DNA of 64,000 bases from Ustilago trichophora. Its lineage: Eukaryota > Basidiomycota > Ustilaginomycetes > Ustilaginales > Ustilaginaceae. The notes below the pieces were generated by a model. That model saw only the letters and a program-made list of their open reading frames with translations. It was not told where the DNA came from and did no database searches. Shown one piece after another: positions 1 through 10,226 of this stretch. The stretch lies in the NCBI GenBank assembly GCA_900323505.1, contig OOIN01000002.1, forward strand, positions 2,356,001 to 2,420,000. Reading direction: 5' to 3'. The position numbers and the translations under genes are program-made. Each line of letters opens with the position of its first letter. Position 1 is the stretch's first letter.

Positions 1-3000
1 TATCCTTGGAGTCAGCGTGGTCTCGTCATGAACCCACCCAAGTTCCTCGATGAGACCCGTCAAGCTCCTCCCGGCGCACTCAGCCCCTTTCCATTCCCCC
101 GCTACGGACACGCCGTCAACCAGGCTGCTAGCACAACCGGAGAGCTCTACCTCTTTGGTGGTCTCGTCCGCGAGAGTGTCAAGAACGACCTCTACACCGT
201 CTACATCGACAAGCTCGTCTCGCAAACCCCCAATTCGCCTCCTGGTGCCCCTCCCGGTTCTGTCAACGCCAACCAGATCTATGCCAGTGCCACACTCGTG
301 CAGACCACGGGTGAGATTCCACCTCCACGCGTCGGCCATGCCACTGTTCTTGTCTCCAACGTGCTCATCCTCTGGGGTGGCGACACCAAGGTTCGCGCCG
401 ATGACAAGCAAGATGAAGCCCTCTACTTGCTCAACCTCAGCACACGAGAATGGACCCGCGTCAAGGCAGGCGAAGGTCCCGAATCTTGCCCTCTTGGTCG
501 CTACGGCCACAGCGTCGCCATTGTCGGCTCGCGATTCTTCGTCTTTGGAGGTCAGGTTGACGGCACTTTCATGAACGACCTTTGGTGCTTTGACCTCAAC
601 AGCCTCAAGGGCACCCCTACCTGGGAGTGTCTCAAGCCCAGCAGCGATGTCCCGCCCAGACGCACCGGTCACGCCAGCGTCACATACAAGGAAAAGATCT
701 ACGTCTTTGGTGGAACCGACGGCCAGTACCACTACAACGACACTTGGTGCTACGACATTGCCTCCAACACTTGGAAGGAGCTCTCGTGCATCGGCTACAT
801 TCCTGTACCTCGTGAAGGCCACGCTGCTTGTCTGGTCGATGATGTCATGTACATCTTTGGTGGTCGTGGCGTCGATGGCAAAGATCTCGGAGACCTCGCC
901 AGCTTCAAAATCACCAACCAGCGCTGGTACATGTTTGCCAACATGGGTCCCTCCCCCAGCGGTCGTTCGGGACATGCCATGTCCACTTTCCAGAACAAGG
1001 TGGTGGTGCTTGGAGGTGAAAGCTTCACTGGCGCCAAGCCCGACGATCCGGCAACCTTGCATGTCCTCGATACGGCCAAGATCAAATACCCTACCGACAA
1101 TGCATCGCAGATCAAGAATCCTGCTGCCGCCAAGTCCAACATCACCTCGCCCGGCAATGGCGCCCCTGCTGGTCCTGCCGCGGGGACTGGTTCACAGATC
1201 TCAGGTCCCAACGGATCTGTGCGCAGCGCCATGTCGCCCGTTGCAGAGTCGGATGAACGACAAAGGACCATCTCGCCTACGATGCGTGCAGTGCAGCCCA
1301 TGCAGGGCAGCGTGCCCAACACTCCTGACCGTGGCGGCATCGAACAAAATTTTGCGCAGCAGCAACAGATGATCCCTGGCGCCGGTGTAGCTCCTGGACA
1401 AATGCAGTCTCAGCCACAGCAACCGCCGCAGCTTCAACAGCAACCACAGCAACCACAGCAACCGCCGCAACCACAGCAACCACAGCAACCACAGCAACCA
1501 CAGCAACCACAACAGCTTGCCAACCAGATGCCACCCCAGCCACTTACAACTTCACAGCCACCTTACCAGCAGCAGCCACCACCTGCTGGCTTCGTCAATG
1601 GCGATCCTGCGCTGCGCGCAACAAGCCCTCCCTCCAGCGTTCAGCATCACCAAACCCAGCCACTTCAACAGCCACAGCAGCAGCCCATGCAGACTCAGCC
1701 TAACCCATACGCTCAACAAGCTGTGCCGGGTGCTGCCCCTGGTGTTGCCCCTGGCTCTGGACCCGTCCCTTATAACGGTCCGCGCAGCCAGCGCTCCATC
1801 GAGAATCTCCGCGCTGGCGGTGCGCTTTCGCCTACCAACATGAACTCGATGCGCAGCATCAACGGCGTCGTCAGCAAGATGGACTCGCCCGCCAACGCGC
1901 CACAGGACGGCTTCCACTACGGTCGCACCACCAGTCCTCCTGGAGCCAACGGCTACATGTCGCCCCCGAATGTGCCAGCCGAAGTTGATGCGATGCGCAA
2001 GCGCGAGGCTTGGTACAAGGCCGCCCTCGCTCTGGCTGTTAAGAAAGGCTTTGTCGAGCCGGATCAGCTCAATGCTGGCGACATCAGCATCGATGCGCAG
2101 AGCGTTACATCCGAGCGAGTCAGCCTCGACGGCATCGACACGGGTGCCGAGGGCAGTGACAAGGACCGTGTTCTCAAGACTCTCATCTCGCTGAAAGCGC
2201 AGCTTGCCAGCGCCAAAGCTACGATCGCTCAGCAAGCTCAGGGAGAGGCGGACCGCCACGCCGAGTCGGACCGAGCTCGCTCGGCTGCATTGCAGGAGGC
2301 TGCCTACTACCGTGCCAAGCTGTCGGCGATCGAGTCTGGTAACGGCGACGAGGTGATGCGTCTCGACCGCGAGCGTGCCAACAAGCTGGAAAAGTCATTG
2401 GCAGATGCTCTTCGCGAGAGCGCTCAGCTTGAACGTCAAGTGTCGTCGCTTCGCGAGCAGGCTAAGCTCGAGCAGCAGCTTCGCAACTCGGCTGAGGAGC
2501 GTCTGTCAGAAACGGCCAAGCGTGCCATGGCTGCTGAGGCGGCTCAGATGAAGGCGTACGACGAGCTCTCATCCCTGCAGAAGCGCAGCTACTCGACTGA
2601 GAGTGCCCTGCGTGAGCATACTGAGCAAGTCACAACGCTCTCCTCGTTGGTAGCGCGCCACAGAGCGGACCACGAGCACGCCCAGGGCCAGTTGGACGAG
2701 GCCAAGGCCAACGTTGCTGCACATCTGGCAGCCTTGACGCAGCTTCAGGCCGCTCACGGCGCTGTCACCTCGCGTGCTGGCGAGTACGAGCGATTGCACG
2801 ACGAACAGCGCGGCATGCTCCAACAGCAGCAGCAGACGATTGCCGAACTCAGGGCTCAGCTGGAAGCCAAGTCAAACGAGGCTTCCAGCCACGCTTCGCG
2901 AGCTGCCGAGCTCGAGATGCTCGCCACCCAGCATCGACAGGAGGCCGAAGCGCACCGTATGGCTGCCACCAGCGGTCTCGCGGCGATTCTTGCCCAAAAG

Positions 3001-4566
3001 GACCAGACTTTGACGCGTGACCTTGGTGCGTCGGGCACAGTGCCACCGCATGTCGAAGACAAGATGCGCGCGCTCGAGGACGAAGCTGAGTCACTCCGCC
3101 AGCTGCATGCCGAGGCACGACAAATGGCCGACGATCACGCCAGCTCGCTCCAAGAGATGCAAGATCGCCACCTTTCGATGGAGAAGCAACATACCGGATT
3201 GCGATCCGAGCTCACTGCCCTACGCAGCCAGCTTGCTGTGGCTTTGCAGGAAGCAGCGCGTCTCAAGGATACGGCCAGTTCCAAGGATCTGGAACTGCGC
3301 GATCGCAACCGCGCCATTGAGGCGGCACAGGTCAAATCGAGTCTGCTCAAGCAATTCATGGCTGAGCGTGGTGTGAGCGTGCCTAACGACGACGAGCTCA
3401 GTGTCAAGTCGGGCTATGCTGATCGCCGCATTCGCGAGCTGGAGGAAGAGATCGATGCGCGAGCTCGAGAGGTGCAGGAGGCAGAGCACCGTCTTCAGGA
3501 CTCGGAGAGCCGCGTCGAGGAGCTCACTCGTGAACTCGAACACCACGCCTCGCTCACTGCTAGCCGCGGTACTGCTGACAGCACCAATGTCGCTGAAGCT
3601 GAACGACGTGCACAGCTGGCGGAGCGTGAGCTTGCCGAGACCACCGCATCGTACAAGGAGAGGATGGCTCAGCTCGAGAACGACTACCAGACGGCCGTTC
3701 AGTTCGTCAAGGGCACTGAAAAGATGCTGCGCAGGATGAAGGACGAGCTGACCAAGTACAAGACTGAGAACGCCAGTTTGCAGAACGAGGTCGCTACGCT
3801 GCGTGCCAACGTCGGCGGTGGACGTCTAAGCACAGATGATGGCGCACGATCCGAAGAGGCAGCACGCGACATTGAGGCGCTGCGAAGCCACCTTGCTGAT
3901 GTGACGCAGCAGAGCGAGGAGATTGCTGCTGAGAACCGCGAGTTGGAGCGAAGAGTAGCGCAGCTCGTCGCTGAGCAGCAACAACATCGAGGCTCGCTCG
4001 ACAAGGCTCGCGATGCTGCTGGTGTGGCTGGTGGTGCCTCCGACAGCGGCCACTCGACACGCAAAGTGACGGAACTCGAAAGCGAAGTAGCCCGTCTTCA
4101 AGCCACGCTGGAAGAATCCCGCAAGGAAGTCAAAAAGACGCTGGAACGCAACGAGGAGCTGCAGACGCAGATCAATTCGAGGTCCATTCACAAGGCCGGC
4201 GAGACGGGCAGTGGCGCTGAAGACACTTCCTCGCTCAGTCAATCGCTCAACGCAGCACAGACGAGCAACGAGCAGCTGAAACGAGACAATGCCAACCTGA
4301 CACAACGCCTGCAGGAGCTGGATGACAAGTTCCAGTTACTGCTCGGGCGTATCGAGTCGACGCACGAGGATGGCGGTGAGCGAGCACGCGACAGTATGGC
4401 GTATGGTAGCATCGCATCCGAGCTAGACAAGTGGGAGCGCGATCGTACGCTTGGCGAAGGCGATCAGTATGCACACGCGGCGGCTGCGGCAGCTGGTCAA
4501 GGGCTGCCACAGGCCGCTCCACCGCTGTCTAGCGCTGAGGCATATGCGACCAAGGCTGAGCACTGA
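1..4566 (+). CDS. tea1: Tea1-type kelch/coiled-coil cell-end marker, 5' partial
   Basis: The frame is open from base 1 to a TGA at 4564-4566. The first ATG is at 28, but the codons before it read YPWSQRGLV. This resembles the PWS segment that precedes the first kelch blade in Tea1 proteins, so the true start probably lies left of the window and the gene is 5' partial. About six kelch repeats follow (roughly 90-1080), with recurring RYGH, FGG and NDLW/NDTW elements, for example GRYGHSVAIVGSRFFVFGG. A Gln/Pro-rich disordered linker spans about 1380-1800. A very long coiled coil runs from about 2170 to 4400, rich in heptads and Glu/Lys/Arg. In yeasts and filamentous fungi, Tea1/KelA proteins travel on microtubule plus ends to cell tips and recruit polarity factors. 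The kelch plus long coiled-coil order fits that family well. The Gln/Pro linker is likely species-variable. Confidence 0.9.
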   Translation, partial: YPWSQRGLVMNPPKFLDETRQAPPGALSPFPFPRYGHAVNQAASTTGELYLFGGLVRESVKNDLYTVYIDKLVSQTPNSPPGAPPGSVNANQIYASATLVQTTGEIPPPRVGHATVLVSNVLILWGGDTKVRADDKQDEALYLLNLSTREWTRVKAGEGPESCPLGRYGHSVAIVGSRFFVFGGQVDGTFMNDLWCFDLNSLKGTPTWECLKPSSDVPPRRTGHASVTYKEKIYVFGGTDGQYHYNDTWCYDIASNTWKELSCIGYIPVPREGHAACLVDDVMYIFGGRGVDGKDLGDLASFKITNQRWYMFANMGPSPSGRSGHAMSTFQNKVVVLGGESFTGAKPDDPATLHVLDTAKIKYPTDNASQIKNPAAAKSNITSPGNGAPAGPAAGTGSQISGPNGSVRSAMSPVAESDERQRTISPTMRAVQPMQGSVPNTPDRGGIEQNFAQQQQMIPGAGVAPGQMQSQPQQPPQLQQQPQQPQQPPQPQQPQQPQQPQQPQQLANQMPPQPLTTSQPPYQQQPPPAGFVNGDPALRATSPPSSVQHHQTQPLQQPQQQPMQTQPNPYAQQAVPGAAPGVAPGSGPVPYNGPRSQRSIENLRAGGALSPTNMNSMRSINGVVSKMDSPANAPQDGFHYGRTTSPPGANGYMSPPNVPAEVDAMRKREAWYKAALALAVKKGFVEPDQLNAGDISIDAQSVTSERVSLDGIDTGAEGSDKDRVLKTLISLKAQLASAKATIAQQAQGEADRHAESDRARSAALQEAAYYRAKLSAIESGNGDEVMRLDRERANKLEKSLADALRESAQLERQVSSLREQAKLEQQLRNSAEERLSETAKRAMAAEAAQMKAYDELSSLQKRSYSTESALREHTEQVTTLSSLVARHRADHEHAQGQLDEAKANVAAHLAALTQLQAAHGAVTSRAGEYERLHDEQRGMLQQQQQTIAELRAQLEAKSNEASSHASRAAELEMLATQHRQEAEAHRMAATSGLAAILAQKDQTLTRDLGASGTVPPHVEDKMRALEDEAESLRQLHAEARQMADDHASSLQEMQDRHLSMEKQHTGLRSELTALRSQLAVALQEAARLKDTASSKDLELRDRNRAIEAAQVKSSLLKQFMAERGVSVPNDDELSVKSGYADRRIRELEEEIDARAREVQEAEHRLQDSESRVEELTRELEHHASLTASRGTADSTNVAEAERRAQLAERELAETTASYKERMAQLENDYQTAVQFVKGTEKMLRRMKDELTKYKTENASLQNEVATLRANVGGGRLSTDDGARSEEAARDIEALRSHLADVTQQSEEIAAENRELERRVAQLVAEQQQHRGSLDKARDAAGVAGGASDSGHSTRKVTELESEVARLQATLEESRKEVKKTLERNEELQTQINSRSIHKAGETGSGAEDTSSLSQSLNAAQTSNEQLKRDNANLTQRLQELDDKFQLLLGRIESTHEDGGERARDSMAYGSIASELDKWERDRTLGEGDQYAHAAAAAAGQGLPQAAPPLSSAEAYATKAEH
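1391..1520 (+). repeat. Gln/Pro codon repeat inside tea1
   Basis: A tandem array built on 9-base CAACCACAG units encodes runs of QPQ and QQP in the linker between the kelch propeller and the coiled coil. The pattern is internal to the reading frame and keeps it open. Such arrays often vary in length between strains by slippage. Confidence 0.85.
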
Positions 4567-4765
4567 TCGTCACCATCCCACTCTTTCCCTCTCAATTCCT
4601 TGGGCGCCTCTTCTCTTTTTGGGCCCAGTCGGAGAACCTGTTTGTTCAATTTCACCTGCCACCTTTCTCTCGGTGTGATGAGCACCGATGAACTCCCCTT
4701 TATCAACGACTCCAAGAATCCTCCCTTTTTTTGCTATGCTATTGCTGTGCTTGCTATTTGTAACA

Positions 4766-4794
4766 CCGCCAGAACCTGATTCGGTTCTGGGTGG
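4766..4794 (+). other. Stem-loop 1 downstream of tea1
   Basis: The arm CCGCCAGAACC (4766-4776) can pair with GGTTCTGGGTGG (4783-4794) around a 6-base loop, leaving one bulged G and one G-T pair. It lies about 200 bases after the tea1 stop, so it is probably in the 3' UTR. Function is unknown. Confidence 0.55.
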
Positions 4795-4833
4795 CAGAAT
4801 ACTGTACCAAATTTTTGTTTTTGTTTTGATCGG

Positions 4834-4854
4834 CTTGGTTCTGTTCGAACCAGG
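4834..4854 (+). other. Stem-loop 2 downstream of tea1
   Basis: CTTGGTTC (4834-4841) pairs with GAACCAGG (4847-4854) around a 5-base loop, with one G-T pair. It reuses the GGTTC/GAACC core of the hairpin 40 bases upstream. Function is unknown. Confidence 0.5.
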
Positions 4855-6120
4855 CTTGACGACGATCCGATGATGAATTGATGAATTTCTTTCTCTCTTT
4901 CGATGAACAATCTTGGTACTCATGTGTGTGCTGAGAGTGTCAGTATAGAGTTGTGAGAAGGCACCATCATGTCGAAGTCATTGAGGGAGGTAGGCGGAGC
5001 AGGAGTTCCGTTGTGCGTGGTCACAGCCGAGAGAAATTTGGTCCATGTTGCAGTAACGTTACTGTAAGTTACATTTGAGAAGAGCTGCACAAGTCTGTCA
5101 TTCCGCACGCTTTTCTGCCTTTGAAATCCCAAGAGAACAGATGAAGCTGTGGAAAGGCGCTGCTGTGTTGGATCTGGATGGAATTCCGACGCCCACACTA
5201 CTAAGTTACATACTGTACAGTATTCAAGTGACTTGACAAAGGGGTGTAGAGTTTGAAATGGAGCCTTTGTCAAATTGAAATCATTCAGTGCAAGGAAAGG
5301 AGGCGCGCGTTTTCGGATTTTGAAAAGTCGGCTGGCGATACTTTTGCTGGCGCGTAGAATTCAAAAAGAGGGGTCGCTGTGCTGCTTGGCTAAGTTCAGG
5401 GAACGAGAAAAAATGGCGGAATCGATTGTAGGCGAGCTGGGATCGAATTTTGCGCTGGCTTGAGGGAGACAAGAGAGAGGTTCGTGCAACGCAAACTGCG
5501 CTTTCTTGATCGTTGGATCGCTCGCTAAGAGGAGCCAAGAGGAGCGCTGGTGGCCCTATGAGACAGGTCTCATTTCACGCAGACAAGAGAACCCTGACCA
5601 CAGAGCGACTGACACAGACACACAGACACACGCACACGCAGAACACACACTTCTTGACATTGTTCTTTCACACTGTCACTACCTCCATCACGATATCCTC
5701 TCGTCCTACATTTTCGTATAGCGATTCGTCGTGCTTGCGAACCGAGCCGTCAACAACCGCTTCCAGTTGCACGGCATCAGGATTGCAGACCATTACGCTC
5801 GACATTGCCAGCATTCGCATACTTCGCTCTTGTCCTCCCAGGCGAACATCGGCCCACGACTCGTCCCAACCTCGCCTTCTTCAGCATTGGGCACTAGGAT
5901 TGCATTCAAACCTCTAGGAAAGGCCAACAACCTTAGGCGAACGACACAAATCTCGAGATACACTCGCTTGCTTTGCTTTCATCGTCCTACAGCTTCAAAC
6001 GAGGCCTCAGACTCAACTATCAGCAACCCTGCGGTAGGAGCATACTTGCTGCACGAATAAGGAGAACAGATCAGATAATTTTCGATCCCGATTTCGACCA
6101 CCACTCTTCTACACAGCGCA

Positions 6121-6858
6121 ATGACCCGCGTCTTGGCGTTTTTCTTTGCCTTCTGGGCGCTGCTGTGCATGGACGGTGCGTTCGCCCCGGATCCGCCTAC
6201 ATTCACACCAGGTCTATCCAGCGCCGCCGCATCCGCGACAGGGTCTGGAACACAAACCAGCAACCAGCCCACATCGGTCAACATCCCATCATCAGCACCA
6301 GCGGGTGGTATCACCATCACCCAACCTGTCCAGACTGCCGACCCATCGTACTACAAGATTGCGAGAGGTGTTGATGTTACGTTTGGCTGGAACTTTACTT
6401 CGGTGCTTCAATATCCACGAACGCTCACTGTGCAAGCATACTGCTCGGACAACCTCAACACGTACGACATTGCCACCAACCTTCCTGGTACAGCTACAAG
6501 TGTGGTGTGGTCGCCCTTCAACTACTCGACCAGCGTCGAGCTTTCGAATCCAAATCTTCCACAGCTGATTGCGGCGTCGTATCGTCTGCTAATCTACGAT
6601 GAGCGCGGAATGTCGGTGGGCGCCTCTCCTGGTGTGATGCAGCCCAATACCAAGGTTCAGTTTGCACTGTACAATCCACAAGCATACACGCCGCTGGCAA
6701 GCGGCTGGATCTGTGCAGCGTGCAGCGGTGCGACTGGATTGAAGGCCATGCACCCGGCGTTTATCGGATTGATCGCTACACTGGTGATCGCGGTAGCTTC
6801 TGGTTGGAATTTGCTATCGAGGCAGGCTGGGATGGCTGGTTTTGCTGATGACGAGTGA
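6121..6858 (+). CDS. Secreted, membrane-anchored DUF7137-type protein
   Basis: A 245-residue ORF starts at an ATG after a long CA/CT-rich leader. Residues 1-22 form a signal peptide (MTRVLAFFFAFWALLCMDG, likely cut after AFA). A Ser/Thr/Pro-rich stretch follows to about residue 60. The core (about 60-200) begins GGITITQPVQTADPSYYKI and contains GWNFTSVLQYP, FNYSTSVEL and SYRLLIYDERGMS. I recognise this as the pattern of the fungal DUF7137 family, whose function is not known to me. NFT and NYS are potential N-glycosylation sites. Cysteines occur in the core and in an ICAAC motif just before the C-terminal hydrophobic segment (about 213-235, HPAFIGLIATLVIAVASGWN). That segment could be a TM anchor or a GPI signal; the short acidic tail ADDE favours a TM helix. 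The protein probably resides at the cell surface or in the secretory pathway. Confidence 0.8.
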   Translation: MTRVLAFFFAFWALLCMDGAFAPDPPTFTPGLSSAAASATGSGTQTSNQPTSVNIPSSAPAGGITITQPVQTADPSYYKIARGVDVTFGWNFTSVLQYPRTLTVQAYCSDNLNTYDIATNLPGTATSVVWSPFNYSTSVELSNPNLPQLIAASYRLLIYDERGMSVGASPGVMQPNTKVQFALYNPQAYTPLASGWICAACSGATGLKAMHPAFIGLIATLVIAVASGWNLLSRQAGMAGFADDE

Positions 6859-9804
6859 ATGCGCGCATTCCTGTATCTCGCAGGCGAGTTTGCCGGATCC
6901 AATCCAGAACATTGTGTTGCATCGTCCTCGATGTATCAGACTCGAGCGAAATTCAGTTGACGTCGTAAAGGTAAAGCAGTGCCCCTTGTCTTGATATTGT
7001 CTATTACATCTCCCTCGCATCACCATACTTTGTCTCGTTCGATATCTGTTAATGGACTTTTTTTTTTCTTTCTTTCATGCTTCTCTACCTATCCCTGCAT
7101 TCAGTCTGTCGCATGGCATGTGCATCAGCAAGACCGAGTTTTGTGAGATGTTCAGCTCTCCTGCAGCTTGCACATCACTGCTATTGCAGCTGTGATGTAT
7201 GCAGCAGCAACAAGAAGCAGCGGAGACTCAAAAACCCGCAGTTGCCCCCGACCATCATCGATCGCCACCCATTCCCGATCTGATAATTTTCCCCCCCTAG
7301 CGATTGTCAGATCTTATTCTCGAAGGAACAATGCACGTGACATGACACGACTCAAACACGTCGCGCCGCGAAGAATGGAAGAATGGAATGCGCTCTGGGT
7401 CTCTGTGGCTTTTTTTCTCTTCTTTTTCGCGTAAATCGATTTTTTGACCACTCTGGTGCGTCTCGACATGGCAAGTTGGGCTATGAATCTATCTAGTAGA
7501 TACAATGATGTGAAGGGATAGGGAAAGATGTGCGATGATGGTGTGGAACGATGCTGTACGTCGATGTGCGTAGAGCAATTTTGAAAATCATATGATGGGG
7601 TTGGAGAAAGGAGGAAAGGGTCTGCGAGGTGCGTTCCACACCAAGCATACCACACATGACACTACTCATTAAAGCAGCAACAGATTCCTTACTCTTTCAT
7701 TCATCCATCCACGATGTGCAGCCAGCCGATCGGACACAAAGATCTGATGGTGCGATAGACCGATTGATATCCAACTAGACTTGAGCAGTGTACAAGGAAA
7801 AGGTGTGGCTCCGAGGAATGCTTTCAGAAGACAAGGTTTCTCTCTCTTTGCCTCGAAATCACATCAAATTGGTGCGTTGCGTGCCTCGGCTTTGGCGCCA
7901 CTTTAGACGCACATGTTGTTTTGAAACTATGACAGTGTGGTTACAGCGTCGATCTTTTTCTTCTGTCACACTGCATCCCGTACACTACCCTAGCACTGCT
8001 GTACTGTACCGACAAATGCACTTGAACAGAAGAGAGAAAGGGAAGCGAGGCAAGAATGGGAGGCGGAATAAGATTTGAATGCCACTCCGAAGCGCAGATT
8101 TTCAAGTGCGAAAAGAGAGAGAGGGAGAGAGTGTTTGTGTTTCTTTTTGTTTTGTTTCGCCTCTGCTCGGAGCTGTCACATTTTCGCCAAAGAAAATTCA
8201 AGTACAGAAATTGAAATCGAGGAGAGAGTCACAGTGTTGTAGTTACTGTATGTGTTCGCGTGCTGCTTCGGCGTCGGGAAAAGCGAGGCGCTGCTAAGCA
8301 TATCTCTCTTGTTTGCCTCGGACGCGCGCGTTTGCCATCGCCGAGGAATCTGGGGCTTGCTCTTCCTTCCTTCCTTTCTTTCTTTCTTTCGTTTCACCTT
8401 TCCACCTTTCCTCTCTTTCTCCTCTCAGAACTTGTGTTTGGGTCCTCGGTCCTCCAAATCGTCCCCTTCTACAACTACTGTACCAAAGCTTCATGCGTGC
8501 CGCTGCCGGTCGCTCGGCCTTGTCATCGCATCTATCTTAGCGCTCACTCCACTCGGCCTTGCCCTAACCACCATCGTCATCTTGAACATCCTCCGCCTCA
8601 CCATCTGCTGCCACCACACTCGTCCAGCCCTTCAACACAGCTCTTTTTCACCACTTGTCTGCTCAACAACCCTAGAACCGCCGCCTCTGCTTCTGCCCAA
8701 CTCGTTCTTCCACTCCTATCCCGCCCTGCCGCCCTCATCCGCAACCCCGACCCCTTCCTTCTCTGCAGCCCGGCTCTGTCTTGCGTCCATCACAAGTCGA
8801 CTCTCTTGCACATCCTCTCACTCAGCTCTCTTTCAAACCCGCATCAACACCGCCTCGCGTCACGATTGCCGCCTGCCTTTGATAGATTCCAGAGCAAAAG
8901 TAAACACTTTGTCCTCTTCTTCCTCTGCTCCCTCGGACCTGACCTTGCTGCATCTCATCCGCATCCCGGCATAGAAGCGCCCCTTCCTCTTGCTGCTGCT
9001 GCTGCTGCTGCTCCAGTAGCTTATCCTCGACTGCCAAAAGGATCGACGCTGCATTCAATCGGACTTTGTGTCCCTTCTTTGCGTAAGTTGCATTTTGCTT
9101 TGCTTTTGCCTTTGCCTTTGCCTTTGCCTTTGCCTCTCCCTCGTCTCCTCATCCCCCTTGAAGCTCTTGCAGTTTGGCAGCATCGCATCGGCCCACTCTT
9201 CTCCTGTCTCTTGCTGCATGGCCAAGCAAAAACCAACCGCGTCCCCTCGTTGCTGTGTTGCTTTGCTCGCATGAACAAATGCGCGCGCACAAACTAAGCT
9301 GCTCGCCGTCGATCCCATCCTGCCCTACCCTGCCCGTGTTGTTCTCCCTATCCATACTTCCTGCCTTGCCCCCCTCCCTCAGCTCCGCCGCTTCTTTGCT
9401 TCCTCCTTCCTTTTTCAAGTTTGACGATCAACGTGACCGCTCGCTTCTGCTTTGTCGATTGCACTTGTCTACTTTGCATGCTTGAGACATCGGCAGCCAA
9501 GCTTGCAGCTCTTTCTTCATCATCAGCTCCATCATCTTGACTTCCATCAACGTCGTGATCATCATCCATCACATTCATCATCTTCACCATCACATCTTCT
9601 TGACCTCTACTCTAGCAGTCAACGAGCTTTTGCTGACCATCACATCACCCATCTTTATCTCACATCTTCACCTCATCTTTGCCTTGCGGCGCATCCCACA
9701 ATCCATCTTCGTTTGACGACCTGTGATCACCGCTCGGGCGTCTCTGGATATCCAACAACCTCGCGCATACACATCCACCTGCGTTCATACGCGCTCTTGC
9801 GACG
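6859..9804. other. 2.9 kb intergenic region and CT-rich leader of zinc-finger gene
   Basis: No gene could be supported. The left part (6859-8250) is AT-richer and has only short, domain-free ORFs. From about 8340 to 9804 the plus strand is strongly C/T-rich, with CTTT runs at 8361-8400 and five TTTGCC units at 9105-9134, as in long 5' leaders of smut genes. A consensus donor GTAAGT at 9083-9088 suggests an intron in this leader, but I could not fix its acceptor. ORFs of 345 and 240 codons starting near 8250-8260 are Ser/Leu/Pro products of the pyrimidine bias and are not called. Confidence 0.65.
9105..9134 (+). repeat. (TTTGCC)5 tandem repeat
   Basis: Five perfect 6-base units lie just after a GTAAGT donor-like site, inside the presumed leader or leader intron of the zinc-finger gene. 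Confidence 0.9.
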
Positions 9805-10194
9805 ATGCAGGCCGAGTCGTCTCAAGCACCACGTGCTGCCTTGGCTGCTGGCGCCGTCGTAGCAACTCAGTCTACATCACCATATCTCGCAGCAGCCCCA
9901 GCTGGTCTCTTTGCTCCACCTGCTCAGTCACCTCTCTTTGACCCTGCATCTCAACCACAACCTCAACATATCCAGCATCAACAACCACCACCACCGCCGC
10001 CGCCGCACCAGTCTTCCTTTGTCACCGCAGACGGCGCCTTCCAACATCCTGCTGCACGCCCTTTTCAACCTCTTGTACAGGACCCATCCGCCTCGTCCCA
10101 CGAAGCTGCGTACCGCCTACCCGCCATCCCACGCACAGCATCCGTGATCGACTACAGCAACCCATACCAGCAGCTCGACTCACATATCCACGCT

Positions 10195-10226
<32 letters not shown>

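Larger units (their letters stand above)
4567..6120. other. Intergenic: tea1 3' region and leader of next gene
   Basis: No convincing gene is visible. The first about 350 bases after the tea1 stop are T-rich and hold two hairpins (4766-4794 and 4834-4854). A perfect 12-bp palindrome TACTGTACAGTA sits at 5211-5222. From about 5590 to 6120 the sequence turns into CA- and CT-rich leader sequence typical of a fungal 5' UTR for the gene starting at 6121. The short ORFs here have no recognisable domains. Confidence 0.7.

Noticed and set aside
4838..4862. tRNA T-arm-like TTCGAAC near the tea1 3' end
   Set aside because: No acceptor partner about 70 bases upstream; better explained as the second hairpin.
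8260..9297. 345-codon ORF upstream of the zinc-finger gene
   Set aside because: Leu/Ser/Pro/Phe translation of a CT-rich leader with simple repeats; no domain and overlapping ORFs of the same texture in other frames.
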